The notes under the pieces are model-generated. The model was not told where the DNA came from, searched no databases, and saw only the letters and a program-made list of their open reading frames with translations. A program made the translations under genes and the position numbers. From Thermus sp. LT1-2-5 (GTDB lineage Bacteria > Deinococcota > Deinococci > Deinococcales > Thermaceae), in contig NZ_BSRG01000016.1 of NCBI RefSeq assembly GCF_040363165.1, positions 1 through 40,963 on the forward strand: a stretch of 40,963 nt of DNA, read 5' to 3'. How positions within the stretch are numbered: the stretch's first letter is position 1; every line of letters begins with the position of its first letter. Positions 1 through 9,406 of this stretch are shown piece after piece.

Positions 1-80
1 AGTCCTATCTGATCCAGGATGCTGGCCACCAGGCCCAGGTGGCCCAGGTCGTACACCTGTAGGTTGGGTGTGGTTTCCAT
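1..80 (-). CDS. IS transposase, N-terminal fragment (cut by window edge)
   Basis: An ATG at 78-80 on the minus strand opens a frame that runs without a stop to the window edge (26 codons). It reads METTPNLQVYDLGHLGLVAS and continues ILDQIG. The pattern 'QVYDLGHLGLVA.I.D.IGL' is what I remember from the N-terminal DUF4277 region of IS1634/IS4-group transposases. Such enzymes cut and paste their element with a DDE catalytic core, which would lie outside the window. The terminal inverted repeat should fall in about 81-115, but I cannot define it without the other end. The call rests on a short stretch, so the family is likely and the details are not. Confidence 0.6.
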   Translation of the reverse strand, partial: METTPNLQVYDLGHLGLVASILDQIG

Positions 81-115
81 CCCAAAATCCTAAGGCCAAG
101 GGAGAGGGGTGCGGA

Positions 116-1078
116 ATGTCGGTAAAGGCCTTCTTGGCGGAGAAGGGCATCCCTGCGGAAACCCTCCCCTTCCGCGGGGTGAGGAGCTATGGCCCGGAAC
201 TCCTCACCCTCAGCCTCCTCCTTGCCCTAAGCCCCCTCTCCCCCATCCTCCCCCTCCTGGGAGCCCTGGGTTTTTTCCTCTACTTCAGCGGCCAACGCCC
301 CTGGGGCTTCCTCCTGGACCGCTATCCCTCGCAGAACCTTTTGGCCTGGAAGGGACAAGGGGAAAAGGCCCTGGTCCTCATGGCCCACGTGGACACCGCC
401 AAGACCTTTTTCCTCTACCACCCGAGGCGGGTGCGGGCCTTTCGGGCAAACTTCCTCCTCAACGCCGCCTTGGCCTTCCTAAGCCCCCTCCTCGCCCTTA
501 CCCCTTTGAAGTGGCCCCTGGGCCTTTACTTCCTGGTCCAGGCGGGGCTTCTCCTGTACCGGGAGCTCGAGGCCCCTTACGTGGAGGGCGCCAACGACAA
601 CGCCAGCGGCGTGGCGGTGGCCACGGCCCTCTTCCTCACCACCGACCCCCCCAAAGGGTGGCGGCTTGGCCTTGCCCTCACCGGGTGCGAGGAGGTGGGG
701 GCCTTGGGGGCCAAGGCCCTGGCCCGCCACCTGCCCCACGGGGCCCTTGTCCTCAACCTGGACAACGTGGGCCGGGGAGCGCTCTTCTACGTGGAGGGTG
801 AGGGCATGCTCCGCTACGTTCCCTACCGGGGGCCCCTGCTAGAGGCCGCCCGCAACACCCCAGGGGCCCAACCCCTCCGCTACCGCCTGGCCTACTTCGA
901 CGCCTTGCCCCTGGCCCAGAAAGGCTTTCCCACCCTCACCCTCATCCGGTTGGAGGGGGGCGTACCCCCCGACTGGCACTGGCCCACGGACACCTTCGCC
1001 CGCCTGGACGAAAGGGCCCTAGAGGAAACCCTTGCCTACGCACGGGCCCTCCTCCAGGAGGCCTTTAGGGTAGGATAG
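116..1078 (+). CDS. Membrane-associated M28-family zinc peptidase
   Basis: 320 aa from the ATG at 116, which has a purine-rich GGGAGAGGGG box 6-15 nt upstream; an upstream in-frame ATG at 68 lacks one and overlaps the transposase end. The five expected metal/catalytic positions of M28 aminopeptidases are present in order: H91-x-D93 (AHVD), D161 (GANDNASG), E192-E193 (GCEEVG), D216 (LNLDN) and H288 (WHWPTD). Two hydrophobic stretches (about 28-58 and 112-148) interrupt the N-terminal half, so the enzyme is probably held in the membrane. Known family role: removal of N-terminal residues from peptides by a di-zinc centre. The substrate is unknown. The gene leads a run with the mog-like gene, 5 bp downstream. 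Confidence 0.8.
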   Translation: MSVKAFLAEKGIPAETLPFRGVRSYGPELLTLSLLLALSPLSPILPLLGALGFFLYFSGQRPWGFLLDRYPSQNLLAWKGQGEKALVLMAHVDTAKTFFLYHPRRVRAFRANFLLNAALAFLSPLLALTPLKWPLGLYFLVQAGLLLYRELEAPYVEGANDNASGVAVATALFLTTDPPKGWRLGLALTGCEEVGALGAKALARHLPHGALVLNLDNVGRGALFYVEGEGMLRYVPYRGPLLEAARNTPGAQPLRYRLAYFDALPLAQKGFPTLTLIRLEGGVPPDWHWPTDTFARLDERALEETLAYARALLQEAFRVG

Positions 1079-1083
1079 GCCTA

Positions 1084-1578
1084 ATGTTCCGCGTGGGCAT
1101 CCTCACGGTTTCCGACAAGGGCTTCCGGGGCGAGCGGGAGGACACCACCCATCTGGCCCTGCGGGAAGCCCTAAAGGGAGGGCCCTACGAGGTGGTGGCC
1201 TACGAGGTGGTGCCCGACGAACCCCCCATGATCAAGAAGGTGCTCCGGCTTTGGGCGGACCGGGAAAGCGTGGACCTTATCCTCACCAATGGGGGCACGG
1301 GCCTTTCCCCCCGGGACAGGACCCCCGAGGCCACCCGGGAGGTCTTGGAAAGGGAGGTGCCGGGCCTACCCGAGCTCATGCGCCTCAAGGGCCTGGAGAA
1401 GACCCCCATGGCCGCCCTCTCCCGGGGGGTGGCGGGGGTGAGGGGAAAAACCCTCATCCTCAACCTCCCCGGAAGCCCCAAAGGGGCCAGGGAGTCCTTG
1501 GAGGCCGTCCTCCCCGTGCTTCCCCACGCCCTAAGCCTGGTCACGGGCAAGGCCTGGAAGGAGGGGCACCATGAGTAG
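1084..1578 (+). CDS. mog: Molybdopterin biosynthesis protein, MogA/MoaB family
   Basis: 164 aa. The MoCF_biosynth signature is plain: VDLILTNGGTGLSPRDRTPEA at about 63-83, with the glycine-rich turn and the conserved Asp of MogA/MoaB/MoeA-type domains. These proteins adenylylate molybdopterin before molybdenum or tungsten insertion, in the cytoplasm. Its length fits stand-alone MogA or MoaB, and sequence alone does not separate the two. It starts 5 bp after the peptidase gene and overlaps the following aminotransferase by 8 bp, so it is almost certainly co-transcribed with both. A MoaD-MoaE fusion (29947) and a tungstate importer (23081-25174) in the same window fit the same cofactor pathway. 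Confidence 0.85.
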   Translation: MFRVGILTVSDKGFRGEREDTTHLALREALKGGPYEVVAYEVVPDEPPMIKKVLRLWADRESVDLILTNGGTGLSPRDRTPEATREVLEREVPGLPELMRLKGLEKTPMAALSRGVAGVRGKTLILNLPGSPKGARESLEAVLPVLPHALSLVTGKAWKEGHHE

Positions 1579-2728
1579 GGTGCCGGAGCCTTCCGTCTTC
1601 CTGGTGGTGGACGAGGCCAAGCGAAGGGCCCGGGAAAGGGGCCTTGAACTTATAGACCTCTCCATCGGCTCCACGGACCTCTTGCCCCCCGAGGCCCCCC
1701 TAAAGGCCCTCCGGGAGGCCCTCTCGGACCCCAAAACCTACGGCTACTGCCTTAAAAGCTGCACCCTGCCCTTTTTGGAGGCCGCCACCGCCTGGTACCA
1801 AGGGCGCTATGGGGTCGCCCTAGACCCCAAGCGGGAGGCCCTTGCCCTCATCGGGAGCCAAGAGGGCCTCGCCCACCACCTTTTCGCCCTCACAGAGCCG
1901 GGCGACCTCCTCCTCCTCCCCGAGGTGGCCTATCCCAGCTACTTCGGCGCAGCCCAGGTGGCCTCCTTGCAGACTTTCCTCATCCCCTTGCGCCAAGACG
2001 GCCTGGCGGATCTCGCCAAGGTGCCGGAGGAGGTATGGCAGAAGGCCAAAATCCTCCTCCTCAACTACCCCAACAACCCCACGGGGGCGGTGGCGGGCTG
2101 GGATTACTTTGAAGAAGCCCTAGCCTTGGCGCGAAAACACGGCCTCTGGCTCATCCACGACAACCCCTACGTGGACCAGGTCTACGAGGGGGAGGCCCCT
2201 TCCCCCCTGGCCCTCCCCGGGGCCAAGGAGCGGGTAGTGGAGCTCTTCTCCCTCTCCAAGAGCTACAACCTGGCGGGCTTCCGCTTGGGCTTCGCCCTGG
2301 GAAGCGAGGAGGCCATGGCAAGGCTAGAGCGGGTGAAGGGGGTCATAGACTTCAACCCCTACGCCGGCATCCTGCGCATGGGGGTGGAGGCCCTCAAGAC
2401 CCCCAGGGAACTGACCCAAGGCTTCGCCCAGGTGTACCGGGAAAGGGCCTTGGGGATGGCCAGGGCCCTAGGGGGCGTCCTGGAGCTCCTCCCGCCCAAG
2501 GCCACCATGTACCTTTGGGGGAGGCTCCCGGAAGGGCAGGACGACCTGGACTTCGCCCTCCGTCTGGTGGAGCAGGGCGTGGCCGTGGCCCCGGGCCGAG
2601 GCTTCGGCCCTGGGGGGAGGGGTTTTATCCGCATCGCCCTGGTGCGGCCCCTACCGGAGCTCCTCCGGGCGGCGGAGAGGATCCGGGAGTTCGTCACTGA
2701 AGGCGCTCCTCGGGGGGCAGGCCGCTAA
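1571..2728 (+). CDS. Class I/II PLP-dependent aminotransferase
   Basis: 385 aa. Fold-type I aminotransferase landmarks are visible: NYPNNPTG at 165-172 (cofactor-binding Asn), D197 and Y200 in IHDNPY, and the Schiff-base lysine K230 in SLSKSYNLAGFRLG. A C-terminal FIRIALVRP supplies the usual substrate-carboxylate arginine. The N-terminal half (DLSIGSTDLLPP) resembles the LL-diaminopimelate and related aminotransferase group, but the amino acid substrate cannot be read from the sequence. The ATG overlaps the end of the mog-like gene by 8 bp (translational coupling). The 3' end overlaps that of convergent folC by 35 bp, with no terminator in between. Confidence 0.85.
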   Translation: MSRVPEPSVFLVVDEAKRRARERGLELIDLSIGSTDLLPPEAPLKALREALSDPKTYGYCLKSCTLPFLEAATAWYQGRYGVALDPKREALALIGSQEGLAHHLFALTEPGDLLLLPEVAYPSYFGAAQVASLQTFLIPLRQDGLADLAKVPEEVWQKAKILLLNYPNNPTGAVAGWDYFEEALALARKHGLWLIHDNPYVDQVYEGEAPSPLALPGAKERVVELFSLSKSYNLAGFRLGFALGSEEAMARLERVKGVIDFNPYAGILRMGVEALKTPRELTQGFAQVYRERALGMARALGGVLELLPPKATMYLWGRLPEGQDDLDFALRLVEQGVAVAPGRGFGPGGRGFIRIALVRPLPELLRAAERIREFVTEGAPRGAGR

Positions 2729-3932
2729 GGCGCCGCTTTACCTCCCCCACCAGGTAGAGGCTTCCCGCCACCACCACCCGGCCCTCCCAGGCCCAGGCCC
2801 GCTCCAAGGCCCGCAAGGGGTCCTCCTCCACCACCGCTTCGGGGAAGAGGGGGAGGAGGGCCTTGGGGTCCTCCGCGCGGGGGGAGGCGTAGCGGGTGAG
2901 GACCACGGGGCCCAGGCCCCTAAGGGCCTCCGCCATGGGGGCGTGGGCCTTGCCCCTGGTGAAGGCGAGGACGAAGGCGGCGGGCAGGAGGCCGTGGAAG
3001 CGGAGGGCCTCCCGCAAGGCCAGGGCGCCCTCGGGGTTGTGGGCCCCGTCTAGAACGAGCTCTTTCCCCCCCAGGAAAAGCCTCTCCAGGCGGCCCGGGT
3101 TTTCCGTGCGGGCAAGGCCCCTCCCTATGGCCTCCCATCCCGCCCCCAAAAGCTTCCCCGCCACCGCTGCCAGGGCCAGGTTCTCCGCCTGGTGAGGGCC
3201 CAGGAGGGGGGCCTGGAGGGGATGCGCCTCCCCCCTCAGGACCACGGTGAAGGCGAGGCCCGTGGGGGTGGGGGCCACCCCTTCCAGGTGAAAGTCCTCC
3301 CCCAGGACCCAAAGGGGCGTGCCCCGGGCCTGCGCCTGGGCCTTGAGCTCCTCCAGGCCCTCCCCCCGGGCGGCGGTGAGGGCGGGGATGCCCGGGCGGA
3401 AAATCCCCGCCTTCTCCCGGGCCACGTCCTTTAAGGTGGGGCCCAGGACCTCCAGGTGGTCGTGCCCGATGTTGGTGACGAGGGAGAGGACGGGCTCGGC
3501 GGCGTTGGTGGCGTCCAGGCGCCCCCCAAGGCCCACCTCGAGGACGGCGAACCCCACCCCCTCCCGGGCGAAGTGGAGGAGGGCCAAGGCGGTGGCCGCC
3601 TCGAAGAAGCTCGCCCCCACGGCCTCGGCGTGGGGGCGGACCTCCTCCAGGAGGGCGTGGAGGCGGTCTTGGGCAATGGGCTTTCCCTGGAGGGCGATGC
3701 GCTCCCGGAAGTCCACCAGGTGGGGGCTGGTGTAAAGCCCCACCCTAAAGCCCGCCTCCTCCAGGATGGCCGCCAGAGCCCGGGCTGCGGTGCCCTTCCC
3801 GTTCGTTCCCCCCACCAGGGCCACGGGGTAGGCCTCCTGGGGGTGGCCCAGGCGGGCGAGGAGGGCCCGGATCCGCTCCAGGCCCAGGGTCACCACCCCC
3901 TGGCGGGCGTAGAGCCAGGCCAAAGGGTCCAT
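2694..3932 (-). CDS. folC: Folylpolyglutamate synthase / dihydrofolate synthase
   Basis: 412 aa, normal length for bacterial FolC. Mur-ligase-type ATP loop GGTNGKGTA at 41-49, EAATALALLHFA at about 111-122 and the folate-family motif EVGLGGRLDATN at 132-143, followed by NIGHDHLE. The enzyme adds glutamate to dihydropteroate and/or to folates in the cytoplasm. The ATG begins directly after the TAG of the upstream Fur-family gene (no spacer), so the two are co-translated. Whether both activities are present cannot be decided by eye. Confidence 0.92.
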   Translation of the reverse strand: MDPLAWLYARQGVVTLGLERIRALLARLGHPQEAYPVALVGGTNGKGTAARALAAILEEAGFRVGLYTSPHLVDFRERIALQGKPIAQDRLHALLEEVRPHAEAVGASFFEAATALALLHFAREGVGFAVLEVGLGGRLDATNAAEPVLSLVTNIGHDHLEVLGPTLKDVAREKAGIFRPGIPALTAARGEGLEELKAQAQARGTPLWVLGEDFHLEGVAPTPTGLAFTVVLRGEAHPLQAPLLGPHQAENLALAAVAGKLLGAGWEAIGRGLARTENPGRLERLFLGGKELVLDGAHNPEGALALREALRFHGLLPAAFVLAFTRGKAHAPMAEALRGLGPVVLTRYASPRAEDPKALLPLFPEAVVEEDPLRALERAWAWEGRVVVAGSLYLVGEVKRRLSGLPPEERLQ

Positions 3933-4328
3933 CTAGCCCTTGGGGGCCGCCTTGCAGGTGGGGCAAAGCCCTCTGAAGGTGACCTCGGCCTCCCGCACCT
4001 CCACCCCGGGGTGGGCCTCCCGGGCCAAGGCCACCAGGTCGGGAAGGTCCACCTCCAGGTCCACGATGGCCCCGCAGGCCTCGCAGATGAGGTGCAGGTG
4101 GGGGTGGAGGTTGGCGTCGTACCGGGTGGCCTCCCCCGCCTTGGTGATGGGCACCAGGTAGCCCTCCGCCACCAGGGCCTCGAGGGTGCGGTAAATGGTG
4201 CCCAAGCTCACCTTGGGCACCACCTTACGCACCTCCTGGTAGATCCAGGCGGCGTCGGGGTGGTGGTGGGCTTGCCGCACCACCTCCAGAATGGCCTTGC
4301 GCTGGCGGGTCAAACGCTTCAGCGCCAT
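3933..4328 (-). CDS. Fur-family metalloregulator, PerR-like
   Basis: 131 aa from the ATG at 4328. An in-frame GTG at 4337 lies inside the -10 box, so I prefer the ATG. N-terminal winged helix (TIYRTLEALVAEGYL at about 44-58), then the dimerisation domain with two Cys-x2-Cys pairs for structural zinc (C82/C85, C122/C125). The regulatory site RYDANLHPHLHLIC (H75, H77, H79, D71) and H23 in HHHPD resemble PerR, the peroxide sensor, more than iron-sensing Fur. It lies between hemC (upstream, 16-25 bp away) and folC. Peroxide control of haem genes is known for PerR in other bacteria; here it is inference. Confidence 0.85.
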   Translation of the reverse strand: MALKRLTRQRKAILEVVRQAHHHPDAAWIYQEVRKVVPKVSLGTIYRTLEALVAEGYLVPITKAGEATRYDANLHPHLHLICEACGAIVDLEVDLPDLVALAREAHPGVEVREAEVTFRGLCPTCKAAPKG

Positions 4329-4335
4329 CAGCCCC

Positions 4336-4341
4336 ACTATA
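4336..4341 (-). promoter_or_regulatory. -10 box TATAGT of the PerR-like gene (leaderless)
   Basis: On the minus strand TATAGT ends 7 nt before the ATG at 4328, so transcription would start at or next to the start codon. No good -35 is visible. It lies just past the end of hemC, so the gene may be read both from here and from hemC. Confidence 0.55.
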
Positions 4342-4353
4342 CCCCAAACCCCA

Positions 4354-5265
4354 CTAAACCGCTCGGGTTTGGGCGAGGATCTCCCGGCCCCCCTGCTCCA
4401 AAACGTCCTGGGCTAGCTCCAGGCCGAGCTCCTCCGCCTCGGAGGCATCCCCCTCGATCTCCGCCCGGATGAAGCTCTTGCCGTCGGGGGAGAAAAGCCC
4501 CCCCTCGAGGACCAAGGTGCCGTCCTCCGCTACCTGGGCCAAGGCCCCCACAGGGGCCAGGCAACCCGCCCCCAGGCCCCGCAAAAAGGCCCGCTCCGCC
4601 CGCACCCGGTCGTGGGAGGGGTGGTGGTGGAGGGCGTAGCAAAGCTCCTCCGCCAAATCGTCCCCCTGCCGCACCTCTAGGGCCAAGGCCCCTTGGCCGG
4701 GGGCGGGGAGCATCACCTCGGGCTCCAGAAACTGGTCGATGCGGTTCCTAAGGTCCAGGCGCAAAAGCCCCGCCGCCGCCAGGATGATGCCGTCATACTC
4801 CCCGTTACCCAAGGCGGCCAGGCGGGTGTCCACGTTGCCCCTTAGGTCCTTCACCACCAAATCGGGCCGATGGGCCAAAAGCTGGGCCTTGCGGCGCACG
4901 GAGCTGGTGCCCACCACCGCCCCCTTGGGCAGGTCCTCCAGGCGCTTGTAGGTCTTGCCCAAAAAGACGTCCCGGGGGTCCTGCCGCCGAGGGATGGCGG
5001 CGAGCTTGAGGCCGGGGGGTTCCTCCGTGGGCAGGTCCTTGAGCGAGTGCACGGCGATGTCGATCTCCCGGGAGAGCAGGGCCTCCTGGAGCTCCTTGAC
5101 GAAGATGGCCTGCTCCTTGGGGTCCGCCCCCTGGTCCCCCCGGGTCTTCACCGTCTTGACCTTAAACTCCGCCTCGGGCCAGCTCTCCTTGAGGCGCTCC
5201 ACCACCCACCGGGTCTGGGCCAGGGCGAGGGCGCTGCCCCGGGTTCCCACCACGATGACGCGCAT
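4354..5265 (-). CDS. hemC: Hydroxymethylbilane synthase (porphobilinogen deaminase)
   Basis: 303 aa, the usual HemC length. It opens with the typical [13 protein letters not shown], has VHSLKDLPT (catalytic Asp D77) and carries the dipyrromethane-cofactor cysteine C235 in [12 protein letters not shown]. The enzyme joins four porphobilinogen units into linear hydroxymethylbilane in haem and corrinoid synthesis (cytoplasm). It starts 25 bp after the aceF stop on the same strand and is followed by the PerR-like gene. A TAGTAT box 8 nt before the ATG suggests its own leaderless promoter. Confidence 0.95.
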   Translation of the reverse strand: MRVIVVGTRGSALALAQTRWVVERLKESWPEAEFKVKTVKTRGDQGADPKEQAIFVKELQEALLSREIDIAVHSLKDLPTEEPPGLKLAAIPRRQDPRDVFLGKTYKRLEDLPKGAVVGTSSVRRKAQLLAHRPDLVVKDLRGNVDTRLAALGNGEYDGIILAAAGLLRLDLRNRIDQFLEPEVMLPAPGQGALALEVRQGDDLAEELCYALHHHPSHDRVRAERAFLRGLGAGCLAPVGALAQVAEDGTLVLEGGLFSPDGKSFIRAEIEGDASEAEELGLELAQDVLEQGGREILAQTRAV

Positions 5266-5273
5266 ACTTTCCC

Positions 5274-5279
5274 ATACTA
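5274..5279 (-). promoter_or_regulatory. -10 box TAGTAT of hemC (leaderless)
   Basis: On the minus strand TAGTAT is separated by 8 nt from the hemC ATG at 5265, in the 25-bp gap after aceF. No convincing -35. It matches the -10-to-start spacing seen throughout the window. Confidence 0.45.
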
Positions 5280-5290
5280 CACGAGAACCC

Positions 5291-6565
5291 TCACTCCAGG
5301 GCCAGGCCCAAGGGGTCCTCCAAAAGCCCCGCCAGGTGGCGGCAGAAACGGGCGGCCTCCGCCCCGTCGATAAGACGGTGGTCGTAGGTTAGGCCGTAGG
5401 GCATGACGAGCCGCGGCACAAAGGCCTCTTGTTCCGCATCCCAAACCGGCTTCATCTGGGAGCGGGAAACCCCAAGGATGGCCACCTCGGGCCAGTTGAC
5501 GATGGGGGTGAAGCCCACCCCGCCAATCCCCCCCAGGTTGGAGAGGCTGAAGGTCCCCCCCTGCATCTCCTCGGGGGCAAGCTTCCGTTCCCTCGCCCGT
5601 TCGGAAACCTCCTGGAGCTCCTGGGCCAGGCGCAGGACCCCCTTCTGGTCCACGTTCCGGATCACCGGGACCAGAAGCCCGTGGGGCGTGTCCACCGCCA
5701 CGCCGATGTGGACGTAGTCCTTGTAGATGATCTCGGCCTTTTCCGCATCTATGGAGGCGTTGAACTTGGGGAAGGCCTTGAGGGTGAGGGCCAGGGCCTT
5801 GAGGAGGAAGGCGGTGAGGGTGAGGCGGAAGCCCCTTTCCTCCGCCTTCTTGGCGTAGCGCTTGCGCAAGGCCTCCAGCTCGGTGATGTCCGCCTCGTCG
5901 AAGTGGGTGACCATGGGCACCTGGGCCCAGGCCTGGGCCATGGCCCGTAAGGTGGCCTTGCGCACCCCGCTCATGGGCTCGGTGCGCACCGGGCCCCACT
6001 TGGCGAAGTCGGGGAGCCTGGGGGCAGGGACGGCCACCTCCTTGGGCCCCTCCAGAAGCCCCGCCGCCCGGCGCACGTCCTCCTCGGTGATGCGCCCGGC
6101 GAGGCCCGTGCCCCGCACCCCCGTGAGGTCCACCCCGAGCTCCCGGGCAAGCCGCCGGATGGAGGGGGCGGCGGGGATGAGGCGGCGCTCCTCGGGAGGA
6201 GAAGCCTTTTGCGGCTCGGGCCTCGGCGCCCCTGGGGAAGGGGCCTCGAGGGCTTGCGGCTCCGCCTTCGCAGAAGGGGCGGGCGGCGCCGCCTCGGAGA
6301 GCGCCTCCGCCGCCCTGGCGGGGGCCTCCCCCGTTTCCTTCGCCAGCTCCAAGAAGGGCTGGCCCGGGCGCACCTCGTCCCCCACCTTCACCAGCACCCG
6401 CTGCACCACCCCGCCCGCCTCCGCGGGCACCTCCATCACCGCCTTGTCCGTTTCCAACTCCAAAACCGGCTGGCCGGGGGTTATGCGGTCGCCCTCCTTG
6501 ACCAGAACCCCCACCACCGTGGCTGCGCTCACGTTGTCGCCCAGTTCGGGAAGCTTGAGTTCCAT
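5291..6565 (-). CDS. aceF: Pyruvate dehydrogenase E2, dihydrolipoamide acetyltransferase
   Basis: 424 aa. Domain order: one N-terminal lipoyl domain (about 1-78, lipoylated K41 in ETDKA), an Ala/Pro-rich linker (about 79-128), a peripheral-subunit-binding domain (about 130-165, [14 protein letters not shown] and GRITEEDV), a second linker, and the catalytic acetyltransferase domain ending in DHRLIDG (H396, D400). E2 moves acetyl from lipoate to CoA and forms the core of the complex. It follows aceE by 10 bp and so shares its operon. No E3 (lpd) gene is in the window. A single lipoyl domain is fewer than in E. coli but common elsewhere. Confidence 0.95.
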   Translation of the reverse strand: MELKLPELGDNVSAATVVGVLVKEGDRITPGQPVLELETDKAVMEVPAEAGGVVQRVLVKVGDEVRPGQPFLELAKETGEAPARAAEALSEAAPPAPSAKAEPQALEAPSPGAPRPEPQKASPPEERRLIPAAPSIRRLARELGVDLTGVRGTGLAGRITEEDVRRAAGLLEGPKEVAVPAPRLPDFAKWGPVRTEPMSGVRKATLRAMAQAWAQVPMVTHFDEADITELEALRKRYAKKAEERGFRLTLTAFLLKALALTLKAFPKFNASIDAEKAEIIYKDYVHIGVAVDTPHGLLVPVIRNVDQKGVLRLAQELQEVSERARERKLAPEEMQGGTFSLSNLGGIGGVGFTPIVNWPEVAILGVSRSQMKPVWDAEQEAFVPRLVMPYGLTYDHRLIDGAEAARFCRHLAGLLEDPLGLALE

Positions 6566-6575
6566 GCCTGGCCTC

Positions 6576-9293
6576 CTAGCGCCGGTGGGGCGGCACTTCC
6601 TCTAGCTTAAGGCCGAGCTCCGCCCGCGCCTTCGCCAAGACCTCAGCCCCCACCTTGCCCTCCTCGTGGAGCAGGGCCAAGGCGGCGTAGGCGATGTGCC
6701 GGGCGTCCACCTCAAAGAAGTCCCGGAGGGCCTCCCGGGTATCCGAGCGGCCAAAGCCGTCGGTGCCCAGGGCGCAGAAGGGGCGGCCCACGTAGTCCCG
6801 CACCAGGTTGGGCAGGGCCTTGAGGTAGTCCGTGGCCGCCACCACCGGACCCTCGTGCCCTTCCAAGGCCGCCTGCACGTAGGGCTTCCGCGCCTGGCCC
6901 AGAAGCCTCCTTTCCCGTTCCGCCTCGATGGCGTCGTAGTAAAGGGCCTTGTAGCTGGTGGCGCTCCAGACATCCGCCACCACGCCATAGCGGGCCAAAA
7001 GCTCTTGGGCCTGGATGGCCTGGGGCAGGATGGGCCCTGCGCCCCACAGCTGCACCCTGGGGCCTTTCCCCTCCCCCTTTTGGAAGAGGTAGAGCCCCTT
7101 GAGGATGCCCTCCTTTACCCTATCCCGGGGCTCGGGCATGGGGGGGTGGACGTAGTTCTCGTTTTCTATGGTGATGTAGTAGAAGACGTCCTCCCCCTTC
7201 CCGTACATGCGCCTTAGGCCGTCCTCCAGGATCACGGCGAACTCGTAGGCGAAGGCGGGGTCGTAGGCCAGGAGGTTGGGGGCGGCCAGGGCATAGAGGT
7301 GGCTTTGGCCGTCTTGGTGCTGCAGCCCTTCGCCCAGAAGCGTGGTGCGCCCGGCGGTGGCCCCAAGGAGGAAGCCCCGCGTGCGCTGGTCGGCGGCGGC
7401 CCAGACCAGGTCCCCCACCCGTTGCAGGCCGAACATGGAGTAGGTGATGAGGAAGGGGATGGTGGGGATGCCCCAGTGGGCGTAGGCGGTGCCGGCGGCG
7501 ATGAAGTCCGCCATGGCCCCGGCCTCAGTGATCCCCTCCTCCAGGATCTGCCCCTCCCGGCTCTCCTTGTAGGCGGTGAGGGTGCCGGCGTCCACGGGGA
7601 TGTAGAGCTGCCCCTGGGGGGAGTAGACGCCCACCTGGGCGATCAGGGCCTCCATGCCGAAGGTGCGGGCCTCGTCGGGGACGATGGGCACGATGAGCTT
7701 GCCGATGGAAGGGTGGCGGAGGAGCTTGGCCAGGATGCGCACGAAGGCCATGGTGGTGGAGATCTCCCGCCCGCCCGAGCCCTCGTAGAACTCCTGGAAG
7801 AAGTCCTCCCCCGGCACCTCGAGGCCCCCCTTGAAGCGCACCCGACGCTCGGGGAGGAAGCCGCCCAAGGCCTTGCGCCTTTCCTTGAGGTAGCGCACCT
7901 CGGGGGCGTCCTCCCCGGGGTGGTAGTAGGGAAGGTCCTTGAGCTTCTCCTCGGGGATGGGGATGCCCAAAAAGGCCCGCGCCTCCTTGAGGTCCTCCTC
8001 CGTGAGCTTCTTCACCTGGTGGGCCACGTTCTTGGCCATGGCCGTGGGCCCCATGCCGTACCCCTTGATGGTGCGGGCCAGGATGACCACGGGGCTTCCC
8101 TTGTGCTCCACCGCCATCTTGTAAGCGGCGTGGATCTTCTTGAGGTCGTGCCCCCCCCGGCTCCGGGTAAGCTCGGTGAGCTCCTCGTCCGTCATCCCCT
8201 CGATGAGCCGCTTGAGCTCTGGGGTGTTGAAGAAGCGCTCCCTAAGCTCTTTCCCCCCAAAGGCGGCGTAGCGCTGGCTCTCCCCGTCCACCAAGGCCTC
8301 GAAGCGGCGGAGGAGGTGGCCTTCCTTATCCTTGGCGATGAGCTCGTCCCAGGCGGAGCCCCAGACGATCTTGATCACCCGCCAGCCCGCCCCCCGGTAC
8401 AGCCTTTCCAGCTCCTGGATGATCTTGGAGTTGCCCCGCACGGGCCCGTCCAAGCGCTGGAGGTTGCAGTTCACCACGAAGACCAGGTTGTCCAGGTTCT
8501 CCCGGGCAGCGAGGTGCAAGGCCCCCACGGTTTCGGGCTCGTCGTGCTCCCCGTCCCCCAGGAAAGCCCAGACCTTGGCGGAGCTTTTGGGCTTTAGGCC
8601 GCGGTCCTCCAGGTAGCGCATGAAGCGGGCTTGGTAGATGGCCTGGATGGGACCGAGACCCATGGAAACCGTGGGGAACTCCCAGAAATCCGGCATGAGC
8701 CAGGGGTGGGGGTAGCTGGAAAGCCCCCGCCCCTCCGGTACCGGAGGGTGTACCTCCCGGCGGAAGTTCTCCAGGTCCGCCTCTTTAAGCCGCCCTTCCA
8801 AGAAGGCCCGGGCGTAGATGCCGGGCGAGGCGTGCCCCTGGAAGAAAACCAAGTCCCGGTCCAGCCCCGCCTCCGGCCCCCGGAAGAAGTGGTTGAACCC
8901 CACCTCAAAAAGCTCGGCGATGGAGGCGTAGGTGGAGATGTGCCCCCCGATGCCGTCCGCCTTCTGGTTGGCCCGGGCCACCATCATGGCAGTATTCCAG
9001 CGCAGGATGTTGACGATGCGCCGTTCCAGCTCCAGATCCCCCGGGTAAGGCGGTTCCTTCTCCTTGGGGATGGTGTTCAGGTAGGGGGTGGAGAGGCGGT
9101 TTTGCGGGAAGTACCCCTGCAGGTAAAGGTACTCGTCCAAAAGGCGCAAAAGCTCCTCCACCCGCTCAAAGCCCTCCACCCGGAGGACGTACTCCAAGGA
9201 CTCCAGCCACTCCCGGTTTTCCACCTCCAGGAAGCGGGCCCGTTCCTCCTCGGATAGGGCCATCCAGGCTTCCCTCAGCGCGCGCTCCGTCAT
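6576..9293 (-). CDS. aceE: Pyruvate dehydrogenase E1, homodimeric type
   Basis: 905 aa, the length of single-chain homodimeric E1 (AceE) rather than the alpha/beta type. The thiamine-diphosphate/Mg motif is [10 protein letters not shown] at 245-254 with the paired Asn in VNCN (274-277); [12 protein letters not shown] at about 113-124 and [11 protein letters not shown] at about 193-203 are typical of AceE. It decarboxylates pyruvate and acetylates the lipoyl group of E2. The ATG at 9293 has a strong AAAAGGGGGAAG ribosome site. It is the first gene of aceE-aceF, with hemC, the PerR-like gene and folC continuing in the same direction. A LysR gene diverges 113 bp upstream, a typical position for a local regulator. 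Confidence 0.95.
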   Translation of the reverse strand: MTERALREAWMALSEEERARFLEVENREWLESLEYVLRVEGFERVEELLRLLDEYLYLQGYFPQNRLSTPYLNTIPKEKEPPYPGDLELERRIVNILRWNTAMMVARANQKADGIGGHISTYASIAELFEVGFNHFFRGPEAGLDRDLVFFQGHASPGIYARAFLEGRLKEADLENFRREVHPPVPEGRGLSSYPHPWLMPDFWEFPTVSMGLGPIQAIYQARFMRYLEDRGLKPKSSAKVWAFLGDGEHDEPETVGALHLAARENLDNLVFVVNCNLQRLDGPVRGNSKIIQELERLYRGAGWRVIKIVWGSAWDELIAKDKEGHLLRRFEALVDGESQRYAAFGGKELRERFFNTPELKRLIEGMTDEELTELTRSRGGHDLKKIHAAYKMAVEHKGSPVVILARTIKGYGMGPTAMAKNVAHQVKKLTEEDLKEARAFLGIPIPEEKLKDLPYYHPGEDAPEVRYLKERRKALGGFLPERRVRFKGGLEVPGEDFFQEFYEGSGGREISTTMAFVRILAKLLRHPSIGKLIVPIVPDEARTFGMEALIAQVGVYSPQGQLYIPVDAGTLTAYKESREGQILEEGITEAGAMADFIAAGTAYAHWGIPTIPFLITYSMFGLQRVGDLVWAAADQRTRGFLLGATAGRTTLLGEGLQHQDGQSHLYALAAPNLLAYDPAFAYEFAVILEDGLRRMYGKGEDVFYYITIENENYVHPPMPEPRDRVKEGILKGLYLFQKGEGKGPRVQLWGAGPILPQAIQAQELLARYGVVADVWSATSYKALYYDAIEAERERRLLGQARKPYVQAALEGHEGPVVAATDYLKALPNLVRDYVGRPFCALGTDGFGRSDTREALRDFFEVDARHIAYAALALLHEEGKVGAEVLAKARAELGLKLEEVPPHRR

Positions 9294-9335
9294 GCTTCCC
9301 CCTTTTGGCGGCCAACTACACTACACCGACTCATT

Positions 9336-9348
9336 CCCCAGTCTGGGG
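9336..9348. promoter_or_regulatory. Perfect palindrome CCCCAG-T-CTGGGG between aceE and lysR
   Basis: A 6-bp perfect inverted repeat around one central T, in the middle of the 113-bp divergent region, 43 bp upstream of the aceE start codon. It could be an operator for aceEF or a short hairpin. No protein can be assigned to it from sequence. Confidence 0.4.
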
Positions 9349-9389
9349 CAAAGGAGGCGGCTTGTCCAATAGAAAGGCGGGATATGAGT

Positions 9390-9406
9390 GATAGGATTTT
9401 CTTATC
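9390..9406. promoter_or_regulatory. Operator-like palindrome directly before lysR
   Basis: GATAGGATTTTCTTATC is an imperfect 17-bp palindrome (6 of 7 arm positions match) containing a T-N11-A core (T9392, A9404), the classical LysR-family binding pattern. Its last base touches the lysR ATG, so binding would block lysR start. Autoregulation is inferred. Confidence 0.5.

Noticed and set aside
3456..4472. 338-codon open frame on the plus strand across folC and the PerR-like gene
   Set aside because: It spans two well-supported genes on the other strand and looks like reversed codons (G, H, V, P, L repeats).
7299..8597. 432-codon open frame on the plus strand opposite aceE
   Set aside because: Mirror image of aceE in very G+C-rich DNA. 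Composition is Gly/Val/His/Leu-rich low complexity with no motif, while the opposite strand is unmistakably AceE.
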